The notes under the pieces: generated by a model
The model's input: only the letters and a program-made list of their open reading frames with translations
Told to the model about the DNA's origin: nothing
The model's database searches: none
Part shown: in pieces, positions 7,524 through 15,605 of the stretch
Layout: every line of letters begins with the position of its first letter
Position numbering within the stretch: the first letter of the stretch is position 1
Program-made: the position numbers and the translations under genes
DNA from: JAGOME01 sp039812375
GTDB taxonomy: Bacteria > Actinomycetota > Actinomycetes > Actinomycetales > Dermatophilaceae
Length of the DNA stretch: 21,182 nt
Assembly: GCA_039812375.1 (NCBI GenBank)
Contig: JBDIAO010000047.1
Span: 1 to 21,182 of the forward strand
Reading direction: 5' to 3'

Positions 7524-8467
7524 CGCTGACTCGCGATCAGAGCGCGCACCTGCGCCTCGGTCGGCATGGCCGTCGAGCACTCGAGTCGGGCGGCGACATA
7601 GGCCCCCGCTGCGCTGGCGAAGGCGATCATCCGCTCCAGGCCCCAGCCACTGAGCAGCCCATGACAGATGGCGCCGCCGAAGGCGTCGCCCGCACCGAGC
7701 CCGTTGACGACCTCGACCGGGGTCGGCGCCACCTCGACCCGTTCGTCGGCGGTCATTGCCAGGACCCCTCGTGGGCCCTGTTTGACGATGGCGAGCTCAA
7801 CGCCTCGCTCGAGCAGAGCCCGGGCGGCACGTTCCGGCTCGACCTCACCGACCGCGACCTGACACTCTTCCTTGTTCCCGATGGCGACGGTGCTCCCGGC
7901 GATGGCCTCGCCAGCCGCCCGGGTGGCCTCCTCCTCGGCATGCCAGAACATCGGGCGATAGTCGAGGTCGACGACGGTGTGTCTCCGGCGGGCTCGCAGC
8001 GCCCAGGCCCTCGCGTGGGCACTGCGGCTGGGCTCGGCCGACAACCCGGTCAGCGTGGTCCATAGCAGGCCGGCCTGCTCGACCGGCACCGGTGGGATCT
8101 CCTCCGGGTTGACCCGCAGGTCCGGGGCCTGGGGGTATCGATAGAAGTAGAGCGGAAAGTCGTCGGGCGGGAAGATCTCGCAGAACGTCACCGGGGTCGG
8201 CACGGAAGGGTCGGTCCTCAGGTATGCCGTCTCGACTCCGAGGTCACCCAAGGCACGCCGGACGAAGCGACCGAAGGGGTCGTTGCCGGTCCGGGAGATC
8301 AGTGCTACCGGGTGGCCGTAACGGGCGACCGCGACCGCGACGTTGCCGGCGCTGCCGCCGAGGAACTTGGCAAAAGTGTCGACGTCCTCCAGGCCGACGC
8401 CGCTCTGCTGTGGGTACAAGTCGACCCCCACTCGGCCGATGGCGACAACATCCGGCACGGCGAGCAT
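7520..8467 (-). CDS. iolC: 5-dehydro-2-deoxygluconokinase
   Basis: PfkB/ribokinase-type kinase of 315 residues from the ATG at 8465-8467. The start was chosen because IolC proteins begin just before the IGRVGVDLYP motif and a GGGAGAG lies 9-10 nt upstream. In-frame TTG (8503) and ATG (8485) codons farther up are possible but less likely. Motifs are FLGGSAGNVAVAVARYG (PfkB signature 1, with the GG hinge) and VNGLGAGDAFGGAICHGL (signature 2, catalytic Asp in GAGD). IolC phosphorylates 2-deoxy-5-keto-gluconate at C6. It is the first gene of the minus-strand operon and is divergent from gntR across a 97-bp control region. Confidence 0.95.
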   Translation of the reverse strand: MLAVPDVVAIGRVGVDLYPQQSGVGLEDVDTFAKFLGGSAGNVAVAVARYGHPVALISRTGNDPFGRFVRRALGDLGVETAYLRTDPSVPTPVTFCEIFPPDDFPLYFYRYPQAPDLRVNPEEIPPVPVEQAGLLWTTLTGLSAEPSRSAHARAWALRARRRHTVVDLDYRPMFWHAEEEATRAAGEAIAGSTVAIGNKEECQVAVGEVEPERAARALLERGVELAIVKQGPRGVLAMTADERVEVAPTPVEVVNGLGAGDAFGGAICHGLLSGWGLERMIAFASAAGAYVAARLECSTAMPTEAQVRALIASQR

Positions 8468-8508
8468 GGCCCAAGGCTCTCCCATGGCCCCCAAGGCTGT
8501 CAACCATT

Positions 8509-8521
8509 TGTCAGTACATAT
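8509..8521. promoter_or_regulatory. iolC promoter element with candidate iol operator
   Basis: TGTCAGTACA (8509-8518) is a member of the TGTCNKKACA set found in front of four inositol units. On the minus strand it overlaps a possible -10 TATGTA (8515-8520), whose start point would fall about 40 nt before the iolC ATG. It also sits 46 nt before the gntR start, so one site could control both genes. Confidence 0.5.
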
Positions 8522-8550
8522 GCACTTCCTTCCTTTTTCTCATCGCTGAC

Positions 8551-8564
8551 ATAGACTGCCCTAT
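8551..8564 (+). promoter_or_regulatory. gntR leaderless promoter with short dyad
   Basis: TAGACT (8552-8557) fits a -10 hexamer and is 7 nt before the GTG at 8565. No Shine-Dalgarno sequence is present, which suggests a leaderless transcript. A dyad ACATAG-N6-CTATGT (8549-8566) spans the -10 and the start codon and could be an autoregulatory site. No convincing -35 was seen. Confidence 0.45.
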
Positions 8565-9302
8565 GTGACTACCATTCCCGTCGTCATCGACCGGACCAGC
8601 CCGGTCCCGCTGTACCACCAGTTGGCCCAGCAACTGACTGCGGCCGTCGAGGACGGGACGCTGCAGCCGGGGGATCCGTTCGAGAACGAACTCGCCCTCG
8701 CCGATCGACTCGACCTGTCCCGGCCCACGGTGCGCCGCGCGATCGCCGAGCTTGTCTCCCGCGGCCTCCTCGTGCGCCGGCGCGGCATCGGGACGACCGT
8801 GGCCAGTCAGGTCATCCACCGTCGAGACGAGCTGACCAGCCTCTATGACGACATGGCCCGCCGGGGACAGACACCCCGAACCAAGGTGCTCCAGATCCGC
8901 CGAGAAGACGTCAACGAGGCCGCTGCCCGGGCCCTCGGTGTCGACCCGAAGACCCCGCTGCTCTTCATCGAGCGGCTTCGCCTCGCCGGGGAGACCCCCA
9001 CCGCGCTCATGCAGAACTGGCTGCCGCCACGGCTGTCGGACCTTTCCGAGGCGGATCTGGGCAGCGAGAGTCTCTATGCCCTGCTGCGCACTCGCGGCAT
9101 ACGCCCGGTCGTTGCCCACCAGACGATCGGTGCCCGGCGGCCCAGCCCACGCGAGCGCCGCCTGTTGGAGATTTCCGCCGGGGACCCCGTGCTCACCATG
9201 ACCCGCCGGGCCTACGACGACGAGGGTGCCGCCGTCGAGTACGGCGACCACTGCTACCGCCACGACCAGTACGCCTTCGACATCACCGTCCGCGAGCGCT
9301 GA
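8565..9302 (+). CDS. GntR-family (HutC subfamily) transcriptional regulator
   Basis: The protein has 245 residues. The N-terminal winged helix spans about residues 10-80 (PLYHQLAQQL, GDPFENELALADRL, LSRPTVRRAIAEL, GLLVRRRGIGTTV). It is followed by a UTRA ligand-binding domain from about 95 to 243, with TPLLFIERLRLAGETPTALMQNWLP and the closing YDDEGAAVEYGDHCYRHDQYAFDI. HutC-type GntR proteins are usually repressors released by a small metabolite. Here the likely signal is inositol or a pathway intermediate (inference). It sits between the two divergent inositol operons and is the only regulator in the cluster, so it probably binds the TGTCNKKACA sites. A GTG start is used. Confidence 0.93.
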   Translation: MTTIPVVIDRTSPVPLYHQLAQQLTAAVEDGTLQPGDPFENELALADRLDLSRPTVRRAIAELVSRGLLVRRRGIGTTVASQVIHRRDELTSLYDDMARRGQTPRTKVLQIRREDVNEAAARALGVDPKTPLLFIERLRLAGETPTALMQNWLPPRLSDLSEADLGSESLYALLRTRGIRPVVAHQTIGARRPSPRERRLLEISAGDPVLTMTRRAYDDEGAAVEYGDHCYRHDQYAFDITVRER

Positions 9303-9316
9303 GGGCACCCGGACAC

Positions 9317-9353
9317 AATCAGGCGTCCTCAACCACTGGCGCTTCCCCTGATT
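9317..9353. repeat. Inverted repeat after gntR
   Basis: AATCAGG (9317-9323) and CCTGATT (9347-9353) are perfectly complementary 7-bp arms around a 23-nt loop. They lie between the gntR stop and the iolH promoter. The position would suit a weak terminator, but the loop is long and there is no T-run. It may be chance. Confidence 0.3.
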
Positions 9354-9356
9354 AGG

Positions 9357-9375
9357 TGCTAATGTCCTTACATTC
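9357..9375 (+). promoter_or_regulatory. iolH-tal-iolD promoter and candidate iol operator
   Basis: TGC followed by TAATGT (9360-9365) resembles an extended -10. It overlaps the operator-like TGTCCTTACA (9363-9372). The wider AATGT-CCTT-ACATT (9361-9374) is a dyad with 5-bp arms. The 13-mer TGTCCTTACATTC is shared exactly with the mmsA upstream region, and the 10-mer ends 30 nt before the iolH ATG, as it does at mmsA. Confidence 0.6.
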
Positions 9376-9402
9376 ATGCATCCTGCAACTGGAAGCTGGC
9401 CC

Positions 9403-10296
9403 ATGAAGATCGCCCAGGACCCCACCCCGTTCCACCACGACTACGCTCTCCTCGACTTCCCCCGGGTCGTCGCTGACCTCGGTTACGAGTGGATTCAGCT
9501 CACCCCGCACAAGGACCTCGTCCCCTTCTTCCGCCACCCCAAGGCCGACGACGCCCTCGTCCGGGCATTGCGCAAGGCCTGCGACGACGCCGGGGTCGGC
9601 ATCGCCTCGACCCTGCCGGTGCAGCGCCTGTCCGGTCCCGACGAGTGGTCCCGTGAGGCCGCAGTGCGCAACTGGAAGCGGACCATCGAGATCACCGTCG
9701 ACCTCGGCTGCACCGTCATCGGGACCGAGTTTTCCGGGCGCCCGGAGCGCCCCGAGGAGAGTGAGGCAGCCTTCTACCGGAGCATGGAGGAGCTCCTGCC
9801 GATCATCGAGCGCGAGGGCATCACCGTGCTCATCGACCCGCACCCGGACGACTTCGTCGAGGACGGTCTCGAGGCGATCCGGGTGCTGCGCGGCCTGAAC
9901 AGCCCGAACATCGGGATGGTCTTCGTCGCCTGCCACAGCTTCCACATGGGCCACCCGATGCGCGAGATCATGCGCGCGGGACGTGACCTGATCCGCCTCG
10001 TCCACGTCGCCGACACGATGAACCACCACGCCAGCCACGGTCTGCGCTACATCACCAACCCACCCGGCAACCCCGTCCGGGTCCACCAGCACCTGCAGAT
10101 CGGCGACGGCGACGTCGACTGGGACGACTTTTTCGGTGGACTCGCCGAGATCGGGTTCTACGACCGCGAGGACACCATCATGTGCAACTCCGTCTTCGCC
10201 GAGGACGAGCGTGCACACGACATGGCCCGCTTCCAGCTCAAGACCATGAAGGAGTACGTCGCCAAGCATGGCGGCGCAGCGAAGGGAGACCAATGA
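9403..10296 (+). CDS. iolH: IolH-type sugar phosphate isomerase/epimerase
   Basis: TIM-barrel protein of the AP endonuclease 2 superfamily, 297 residues from the ATG at 9403. An upstream ATG at 9376 lies next to the operator and would give an atypical extension, so it was rejected. A GGAAG lies 6 nt before the chosen start. The text KIAQDPTPFHHDYALLDFP, GTEFSGRPERPEESEAAFYR, LIDPHPDDFVEDGLEA, CHSFHMGHP and LVHVADTMNHHASHGLRYI is closely typical of IolH proteins in actinobacterial inositol clusters. Conserved Glu, Asp and His residues in these blocks are the likely metal ligands. The biochemical role of IolH is not firmly established; an isomerase or epimerase step on an inositol derivative is inferred. 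First gene of a three-gene operon. Confidence 0.93.
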   Translation: MKIAQDPTPFHHDYALLDFPRVVADLGYEWIQLTPHKDLVPFFRHPKADDALVRALRKACDDAGVGIASTLPVQRLSGPDEWSREAAVRNWKRTIEITVDLGCTVIGTEFSGRPERPEESEAAFYRSMEELLPIIEREGITVLIDPHPDDFVEDGLEAIRVLRGLNSPNIGMVFVACHSFHMGHPMREIMRAGRDLIRLVHVADTMNHHASHGLRYITNPPGNPVRVHQHLQIGDGDVDWDDFFGGLAEIGFYDREDTIMCNSVFAEDERAHDMARFQLKTMKEYVAKHGGAAKGDQ

Positions 10297-11393
10297 CCAC
10301 CGACACCAGTGCCGCGCAGACCGGCGCCACCAGTCCTCTCGAGGCCATGACAGCCGGCGAGCCGACCGTGCTGTGGAACGACTCGGCCACGCCCAAGGAG
10401 CTCGGTCAGTCGATCGCCTGGGGTGCCGTCGGCGCAACCTGCAACCCGGTCATCGCCCTGGCGGCGATCAACGCCGACCTGCCGCGATGGACCGAACGCA
10501 TCCGGCACGTCGCGACCGAGATGCCGATGGCCACCGAGTCCCAGATCGGCTGGCGGCTCGTCGAGGAGGTCTCGATCGAGGCCGCCGGGATGCTCCGGCC
10601 CGCCTTCGACCGTTACGAGGGGGTCAACGGCCGGATCTCCATGCAGACCGACCCGCGCAACCACCGCAATGCCGCGGCCCTCGCCGAGCAGGCCGCCCAC
10701 TTCGCTTCGCTCGCCGACAACGTCATCGTCAAGATCCCGGCCACCGCGACCGGGACACACGCCATTGAGGATGCCGTCAGCCGCGGGGTATCGATCAACG
10801 TGACCGTCTCCTTCTCCGTCCCGCAGGCGCTCGCGGCGGCCGAGGCGATCGAGCGCGGCCTGCAGATCCGCGAAGCCGCCGGGCACGACGTCTCCCGGAT
10901 GGGTCACGTGGTGACGATCATGGTCGGCCGGCTGGACGACTGGCTCAAGGATGTCGTCGCCCGGGACGGGGTCGACATCGACCCCGACCATCTCGACTGG
11001 GCCGGGGTGGCCGCCTTCAAGCGGGCCTACGAGATCTTCCAGGAACGCGGCTACCGATCCCGGCTGCTGTCCGCAGCCTTCCGCTCCACCCGGCACTGGT
11101 CGGAGTTCGTCGGTGGTGACGTGGTGATCTCGCCCCCGTTCGGCTGGCAGCAGAAGATCCAGGATGCCGCTCAGTTCGCCAACCACGACCAGATGTCGGT
11201 CCCGGTCGACCCGGCGATCATCGCAAGTCTGTCCGCCAAGCTGCCCGACTTCCGTCGGGCCTACGAACCGAGCGGGATGACGCCCGAGGAGTTCGACACC
11301 TTCGGCGCGACCCGCAAGACTCTGCGCCAGTTCCTCGGTGCCGACGAGGAGCTCGACCAGCTCGTCCGCGACGTGCTCGTCCCGGCGCCGTGA
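10293..11393 (+). CDS. Transaldolase-family protein in the inositol operon
   Basis: The protein has 366 residues. Its ATG overlaps the iolH stop (ATGA), with AGGGAG upstream. Transaldolase-family marks are LWNDSATP (27-34), WGAVGATCNPVIAL (43-56, the family TxNP motif), VIVKIPATATG (144-154) with the Schiff-base lysine K147, and SINVTVSFSVPQAL (167-180). Family enzymes form a lysine imine with a keto-sugar and transfer or release a three-carbon unit. The present protein is tightly coupled to iolH and iolD. It could handle a keto-deoxy sugar phosphate or act as an aldolase beside the Cgl0158 protein. Its true substrate is unknown. The catalytic lysine is present, so it does not look decayed. 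Confidence 0.88.
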   Translation: MTTDTSAAQTGATSPLEAMTAGEPTVLWNDSATPKELGQSIAWGAVGATCNPVIALAAINADLPRWTERIRHVATEMPMATESQIGWRLVEEVSIEAAGMLRPAFDRYEGVNGRISMQTDPRNHRNAAALAEQAAHFASLADNVIVKIPATATGTHAIEDAVSRGVSINVTVSFSVPQALAAAEAIERGLQIREAAGHDVSRMGHVVTIMVGRLDDWLKDVVARDGVDIDPDHLDWAGVAAFKRAYEIFQERGYRSRLLSAAFRSTRHWSEFVGGDVVISPPFGWQQKIQDAAQFANHDQMSVPVDPAIIASLSAKLPDFRRAYEPSGMTPEEFDTFGATRKTLRQFLGADEELDQLVRDVLVPAP

Positions 11394-13300
11394 CGCAGAC
11401 GATCCGCCTGACGACTGCACAGGCGCTGGTGAAGTTCCTCGCCAACCAGTACTCCGAGCGCGACGGTCGGCGCCAGCGCCTCGTCACTGGCGTGCTGGGT
11501 ATCTTTGGGCACGGCAACGTCGCGGGGGTGGGCCAGGCCCTGCTCCAGGCCGAGGTCGAGCAGGAGGAGGGCCGCCAAGGGGCCGAGGTCCTCGGCGAGC
11601 TGCCCTACTATCTGGCCCGCAACGAGCAAGGGGCGGTGCACACAGCGGTGGCCTACTCCCGGGCGCTCGACCGGATGCAGGTCATGGCGGTGACCTCCTC
11701 GATCGGGCCGGGCGCGACGAACATGGTCACCGGGGCTGCACTGGCGACGACGAACCGGATCCCGGTCCTGCTGCTGCCGAGCGACCAGTTCGCCAGCCGA
11801 GTTCCGGACCCGGTGCTGCAGCAGTTGGAGAGCCCCCAAACCCTGGACACCGCGGTGACCGACTGCTTCCGCCCGGTCTCGCGCTTCTTCGACCGGATCA
11901 ACCGGCCGGAGCAGCTCATACCTTCGCTGATGAACGCCATGCGGGTGCTCACTGACCCCGCCGACACCGGGGCGGTGACGATTGCGCTGCCCCAGGACGT
12001 CCAGGCCGAGGCCCACGACTGGCCGGTGGCTTTCTTCAGCGAGCGGACCTGGCACATCGCCCGCCCGGTGCCCGAACCGGCTGCGCTCACCCGGGCGCTC
12101 GAGGTCATCCGCTCGGCTGAGCGGCCGCTCGTGGTCGCCGGCGGGGGTGTGGTCTATTCGGCTGCGTCCGCGCAGTTGCGCGCCTTCGCCAGTGCCACCG
12201 GCATCCCGGTCGCAGACACGCACGCCGGCAAGGGCGCGATCAACTGGGACCACCCACTCGCGGTGGGGGCTCTCGGCTCCACCGGGGCGTCCTCGGCGAA
12301 TGAACTCGCCCGCACCGCCGACGTCGTCATCGGTATCGGCACCCGCTACAGCGACTTCACGACCGCCTCGCACACGATCTTCGCGCGCGAGGACGTCCGG
12401 TTTGTCAACGTCAACGTTCTCGGCTTCGATGCTGCCAAACACGGTGCGACCATGCTCGTGGCCGATGCCCGGGAAGCCTTGAGTGTGCTCACCGCCGCCC
12501 TCGACGGCTGGGCGACGCAGCCGGCATACCGGGCTGAGGCAACAGATCGGTATGCCGCGTGGCAGCGACAAGTTGACGCCTGTTACCACCGTGACCACGG
12601 CCCGCTGCCGGCCCAGACCGAGGTGTTCGGGGCCCTCAACGAACTCATGGGCCCCGAAGATGTCGTCATCAACGCGGCCGGGTCGATGCCCGGGGACTTG
12701 CAGTGCCTGTGGCGGGCCTCGACGCCGGTGGGTTACCACGTCGAGTACGCCTACTCGTGTATGGGCTATGAGATCCCCGCCGCACTCGGGGTCAAGTGGG
12801 CACTCGGGGCGGGCCACGAGGTCGTGGCCATTGTCGGCGACGGTACCTATCAGATGCTGCCCATGGAGCTGGCGACAATCGTCTCCGAGGGCGTCAAGGT
12901 CATCATCGTGCTCCTGCAGAACCACGGGTTCGCCTCGATCGGGGCCTTGTCGGAGTCGCGCGGGTCCCAGCGCTTCGGCACGAGATATCGGATGCGCAAT
13001 GCCGCCACCGGACAGCTCGATGGCGAGAACGTGCCCTTCGACCTCGCCGCAAACGCGGCGTCCTTGGGTGCGACTGTGCTGCGCTGCAACGGGATCGAAG
13101 AGTTTCGGGCTAACTACACCAAGGCAGTGGCTGCGGAGCGCACGACCGTGCTCTACATTGAGACCGACCTGCTCGGACCCAACCCGCCTGCCTCTGCGTG
13201 GTGGGATGTCCCCGTTTCCCAGGTTTCGTCATTGGCCTCGACCCGACAGGCATACACCGAGCACGTCGAGGCCCAGCGAAGCCAACGGTCGTATCTGTGA
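11390..13300 (+). CDS. iolD: 3D-(3,5/4)-trihydroxycyclohexane-1,2-dione acylhydrolase (decyclizing)
   Basis: Thiamine-diphosphate enzyme of 636 residues that hydrolytically opens the diketocyclohexane ring to 5-deoxy-glucuronate. The GTG start overlaps the previous stop (GTGA). Visible are the N-terminal catalytic Glu in ARNEQGAVHTAVAYS (E79), the SSIGPGATNMVTGAA segment and the central domain (PLVVAGGGVVYSAAS). The C-terminal ThDP motif runs from GDGTYQM (482-488) to LLQNHG. Insertions such as LLPSDQFASRVPDPVLQQLE are typical of IolD rather than of acetolactate synthase. Last gene of the iolH-tal-iolD operon. Confidence 0.97.
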   Translation: MTQTIRLTTAQALVKFLANQYSERDGRRQRLVTGVLGIFGHGNVAGVGQALLQAEVEQEEGRQGAEVLGELPYYLARNEQGAVHTAVAYSRALDRMQVMAVTSSIGPGATNMVTGAALATTNRIPVLLLPSDQFASRVPDPVLQQLESPQTLDTAVTDCFRPVSRFFDRINRPEQLIPSLMNAMRVLTDPADTGAVTIALPQDVQAEAHDWPVAFFSERTWHIARPVPEPAALTRALEVIRSAERPLVVAGGGVVYSAASAQLRAFASATGIPVADTHAGKGAINWDHPLAVGALGSTGASSANELARTADVVIGIGTRYSDFTTASHTIFAREDVRFVNVNVLGFDAAKHGATMLVADAREALSVLTAALDGWATQPAYRAEATDRYAAWQRQVDACYHRDHGPLPAQTEVFGALNELMGPEDVVINAAGSMPGDLQCLWRASTPVGYHVEYAYSCMGYEIPAALGVKWALGAGHEVVAIVGDGTYQMLPMELATIVSEGVKVIIVLLQNHGFASIGALSESRGSQRFGTRYRMRNAATGQLDGENVPFDLAANAASLGATVLRCNGIEEFRANYTKAVAAERTTVLYIETDLLGPNPPASAWWDVPVSQVSSLASTRQAYTEHVEAQRSQRSYL

Positions 13301-13316
13301 CTGCTCAGTGACCCTG

Positions 13317-13346
13317 CTGTAGCCACTGCAGGAACAGTGGTCACAG
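13317..13346 (+). repeat. Hairpin after iolD
   Basis: CCACTG (13323-13328) and CAGTGG (13335-13340) form a 6-bp stem with a 6-nt loop. Outer CTGT/ACAG arms (13317-13320 and 13343-13346) extend it with a mismatch. It lies 16 nt past the iolD stop. It may partly terminate the iolD transcript, but there is no T-run. Confidence 0.35.
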
Positions 13347-13350
13347 GTCG

Positions 13351-13380
13351 GTAAATGTCCGGACAATATGTTGACAGGTA
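13351..13380 (+). promoter_or_regulatory. Candidate operator/promoter of the ABC importer operon
   Basis: TGTCCGGACA (13356-13365) is a perfect 10-bp palindrome and fits the TGTCNKKACA set. It follows TAAA, much as the iolH site follows TAA. A TTGACA (13371-13376) lies just downstream and could be a -35, but no good -10 was found at the right distance. The rest of the gap up to the lipoprotein start at 13565 shows no gene and would be a leader of about 190 nt. Confidence 0.5.
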
Positions 13381-13564
13381 CATAACGGCACGGCAACCTT
13401 GGCATACCGACCCGAACCGGGCAGACCCGTCCGGGAGTGTCGGCGCCGAAGGAGTCGACGAGGATGTTGCACGGTCCGCGACCGCGGGGTGCGCGCCGCC
13501 TCCGACAGCCTGCCTCTCCCCCTCCATCGCCGCCCGGCGATGGCAGCTGAAAGGAACGAACAGA

Positions 13565-14554
13565 ATGCTCCGTTCGAAGCGGATCGTGGCCGGTGCCGCG
13601 GCCACCGTGACACTGCTCGCGCTCACCGCCTGCTCTTCCGGCGGCAAGTCGTCCACCGAGGGCTCCGGCAGCAGCGGTGGCTCGGCGAAGAAGACGATGA
13701 CCGTCGCCATGATCACCCACCAGGCACCTGGTGACACCTTCTGGGACATCATCCGCAAGGGTGCCGACCAGGCGGCCAAGGACGTCGGGGTCGACCTGCA
13801 GTACTCCAACGACCCCGACGCGACGAAGCAGGCCCAGCTCGTCCAGGCGGCGATCGACAAGAAGGTCGACGGCATCGCAGTCACCGACCCGAACACCGGT
13901 GCGCTCGGCTCCACCATCAAGGCAGCCGTTGCCGCTGGCATCCCGGTCTCCATGTTCAACGCCGGCGGGCCGGATGCACTCGGTCTCGGCGCGATCGGCT
14001 ACTTCGGCCAGAGTGAGACTGACGCCGGGGTCGCCGTGGGCAAGCGTGTCCTCGACGACGGTGGCAAGAACGTCATCTGTGTCATCCAGGAGCAGGGTCA
14101 GTCACAGCTCGAGGCCCGCTGCGACGGAGTCACCGAGGGTGCTGCCGGCGCCAAGGTTCAGCGTGTGTACGTCAACGGCCGCGACGACGCCGCCGTGACC
14201 ACAACCCTGCAGGCGACGTTGACCCAGGACCCGAGCATCGACTACGTCGTCACCCTCGGCGCTCCCTTCGCCCTCGACGCGGTCAAGGCTCTTGCAGCCT
14301 CGAACAGCAAGGCCAAGCTCGGCACCTTCGACACCAACCCCGAGCTGGTCAAGGCGATCCAGGACGGCAAGGTCACCTGGGCCATCGACCAGCAGCCCTT
14401 CCTCCAGGGCTACCTGGCGGTCACCTCGCTGTACCTCTACAAGATCAACGGCAACGTGATCGGCGGCGGCAAGAACGTCGCGACGGGCCCGGCGTTCATC
14501 GACTCCAAGAACGTCGAAGCGGTCGCCAAGTTCGCCGCGAACGGCACCCGCTGA
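13565..14554 (+). CDS. Sugar (probably inositol) ABC transporter substrate-binding lipoprotein
   Basis: The protein has 329 residues from the ATG at 13565, with AAAGGAA 9 nt upstream. A much longer in-frame extension upstream has no signal and crosses the promoter, so it was rejected. The N-terminus is a lipoprotein signal: MLRSKR, a hydrophobic core, and lipobox LTAC with Cys23, then a Ser/Gly-rich linker. The mature part is a type I periplasmic-binding-protein fold of the RbsB/Peripla_BP_4 type (MTVAMITHQAPGDTFWDII, VDGIAVTDPNTGALGSTIKAAVAAGIPVSMFN, TWAIDQQPFLQGYLAVT). It should capture a sugar or cyclitol outside the membrane and deliver it to the permease. Myo-inositol specificity is inferred from the neighbours. 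Confidence 0.92.
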   Translation: MLRSKRIVAGAAATVTLLALTACSSGGKSSTEGSGSSGGSAKKTMTVAMITHQAPGDTFWDIIRKGADQAAKDVGVDLQYSNDPDATKQAQLVQAAIDKKVDGIAVTDPNTGALGSTIKAAVAAGIPVSMFNAGGPDALGLGAIGYFGQSETDAGVAVGKRVLDDGGKNVICVIQEQGQSQLEARCDGVTEGAAGAKVQRVYVNGRDDAAVTTTLQATLTQDPSIDYVVTLGAPFALDAVKALAASNSKAKLGTFDTNPELVKAIQDGKVTWAIDQQPFLQGYLAVTSLYLYKINGNVIGGGKNVATGPAFIDSKNVEAVAKFAANGTR

Positions 14555-14564
14555 GCGGCGACTC

Positions 14565-15605
14565 ATGACCACCGCAACCCCAGCGGCGGGCGGGGATGAC
14601 CGGGTCCAGACCCGGTCATCCCTCTCCCTCCTGCTCTCCATGCCGGCGGTCGGGGCGCTCATCGGCGCCCTGGCCGTGGCCGTGATCTTCTTCGCCGTCG
14701 CACCGGCTTTCCGCAACGTCGCGAATGTTGGGACGATCCTCTACACCGCCTCGACGATCGGCATCATGGCGGTCTTCGTCGCGTTGCTGATGATCGGCGG
14801 CGAGTTCGACCTGTCCACGGGCGTCGCGGTCACCTCCTCGGGTCTGGCGGCAGCTCACGCGACCTGGTACTTCGGTCTCAACGTGTGGGTGGGGGTCTTC
14901 TTCGCCCTCGTCTTCTCGCTTGCGGTCGGCGCCTTCAACGGGTGGCTGCTGCACAAGACCGGACTGGCCAGCTTCCTGGTCACCTTGGGTAGCTTCTTCG
15001 TCCTCTCCGGCGTCAACCTGGCGATGACCCGGATCGTCACCGGCGGCGTGTCCTCGGCGACGATCAGCCAGATGGACGGCTGGAACAGCGCCTCGGCAGT
15101 GTTCGCGGCGACCTTCCACCTCGGCCCTATCACCATCAAGTCGCCGGTGATCTACTGGATCATCCTCACGGTCATCTTGTCCTGGGTGCTCCTGCGCACC
15201 AAGGTCGGCAACTGGATCCTCGCCTCGGGTGGGGACGCTGCGGCTGCTCGGGCCGTCGGTGTGCCGGTGACCGCGACCAAGATCGGGCTGTTCATGGGGA
15301 CCGGCTTCGCCGCCTGGCTCGTCGGCATGCACATGCTCTTCGAGTACAACAACATCCAGTCCGGTCAGGGCGTCGGCAACGAGTTCATCTACATCATCGC
15401 GGCCGTCATCGGTGGCTGCCTGCTCACCGGCGGCTACGGATCGGTCGTCGGTGCCTCCATCGGATCGCTGCTGTACGGGATGGTCCTGCTGGGAATCTCG
15501 TATGCCGGGTGGGACGTCGACTGGCTCAAGACCTTCCTCGGCGTCATGCTCATTGGTGCGACCCTGGTCAACATGTACGTCAAGAAGAAGGCGGACGCGC
15601 GATGA
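14565..15605 (+). CDS. CUT2-type ABC sugar transporter permease
   Basis: The 346-residue protein has about nine or ten hydrophobic segments from residue 24 on (for example VGALIGALAVAVIFFAVAP and IIAAVIGGCLLTGGYGSVVG). It matches the RbsC/BPD_transp_2 permease family. The family-typical regions MIGGEFDLSTGVAV, HKTGLASFLVTLGSFF and GGDAAAARAVGVPV are visible. It starts 10 bp after the lipoprotein stop with only a weak ribosome-binding site, and its stop overlaps the next ATG. It would form the membrane channel as a homodimer. Confidence 0.93.
   Translation: MTTATPAAGGDDRVQTRSSLSLLLSMPAVGALIGALAVAVIFFAVAPAFRNVANVGTILYTASTIGIMAVFVALLMIGGEFDLSTGVAVTSSGLAAAHATWYFGLNVWVGVFFALVFSLAVGAFNGWLLHKTGLASFLVTLGSFFVLSGVNLAMTRIVTGGVSSATISQMDGWNSASAVFAATFHLGPITIKSPVIYWIILTVILSWVLLRTKVGNWILASGGDAAAARAVGVPVTATKIGLFMGTGFAAWLVGMHMLFEYNNIQSGQGVGNEFIYIIAAVIGGCLLTGGYGSVVGASIGSLLYGMVLLGISYAGWDVDWLKTFLGVMLIGATLVNMYVKKKADAR

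Noticed and set aside
8468..8503. TTG (8503) or ATG (8485) as iolC start
   Set aside because: IolC proteins normally begin just before the IGRVGVDLYP motif, and the ATG at 8467 has a GGGAGAG upstream; the longer forms approach the -10/operator region.
10158..12925. Two long minus-strand frames (420 and 554 codons)
   Set aside because: They lie opposite iolH, the transaldolase-like gene and iolD, which have full family motifs; the minus frames are compositional shadows.
13355..13564. N-terminal extension of the substrate-binding lipoprotein
   Set aside because: The extension has no signal features, whereas the ATG at 13565 starts a proper lipoprotein signal with a ribosome-binding site before it.
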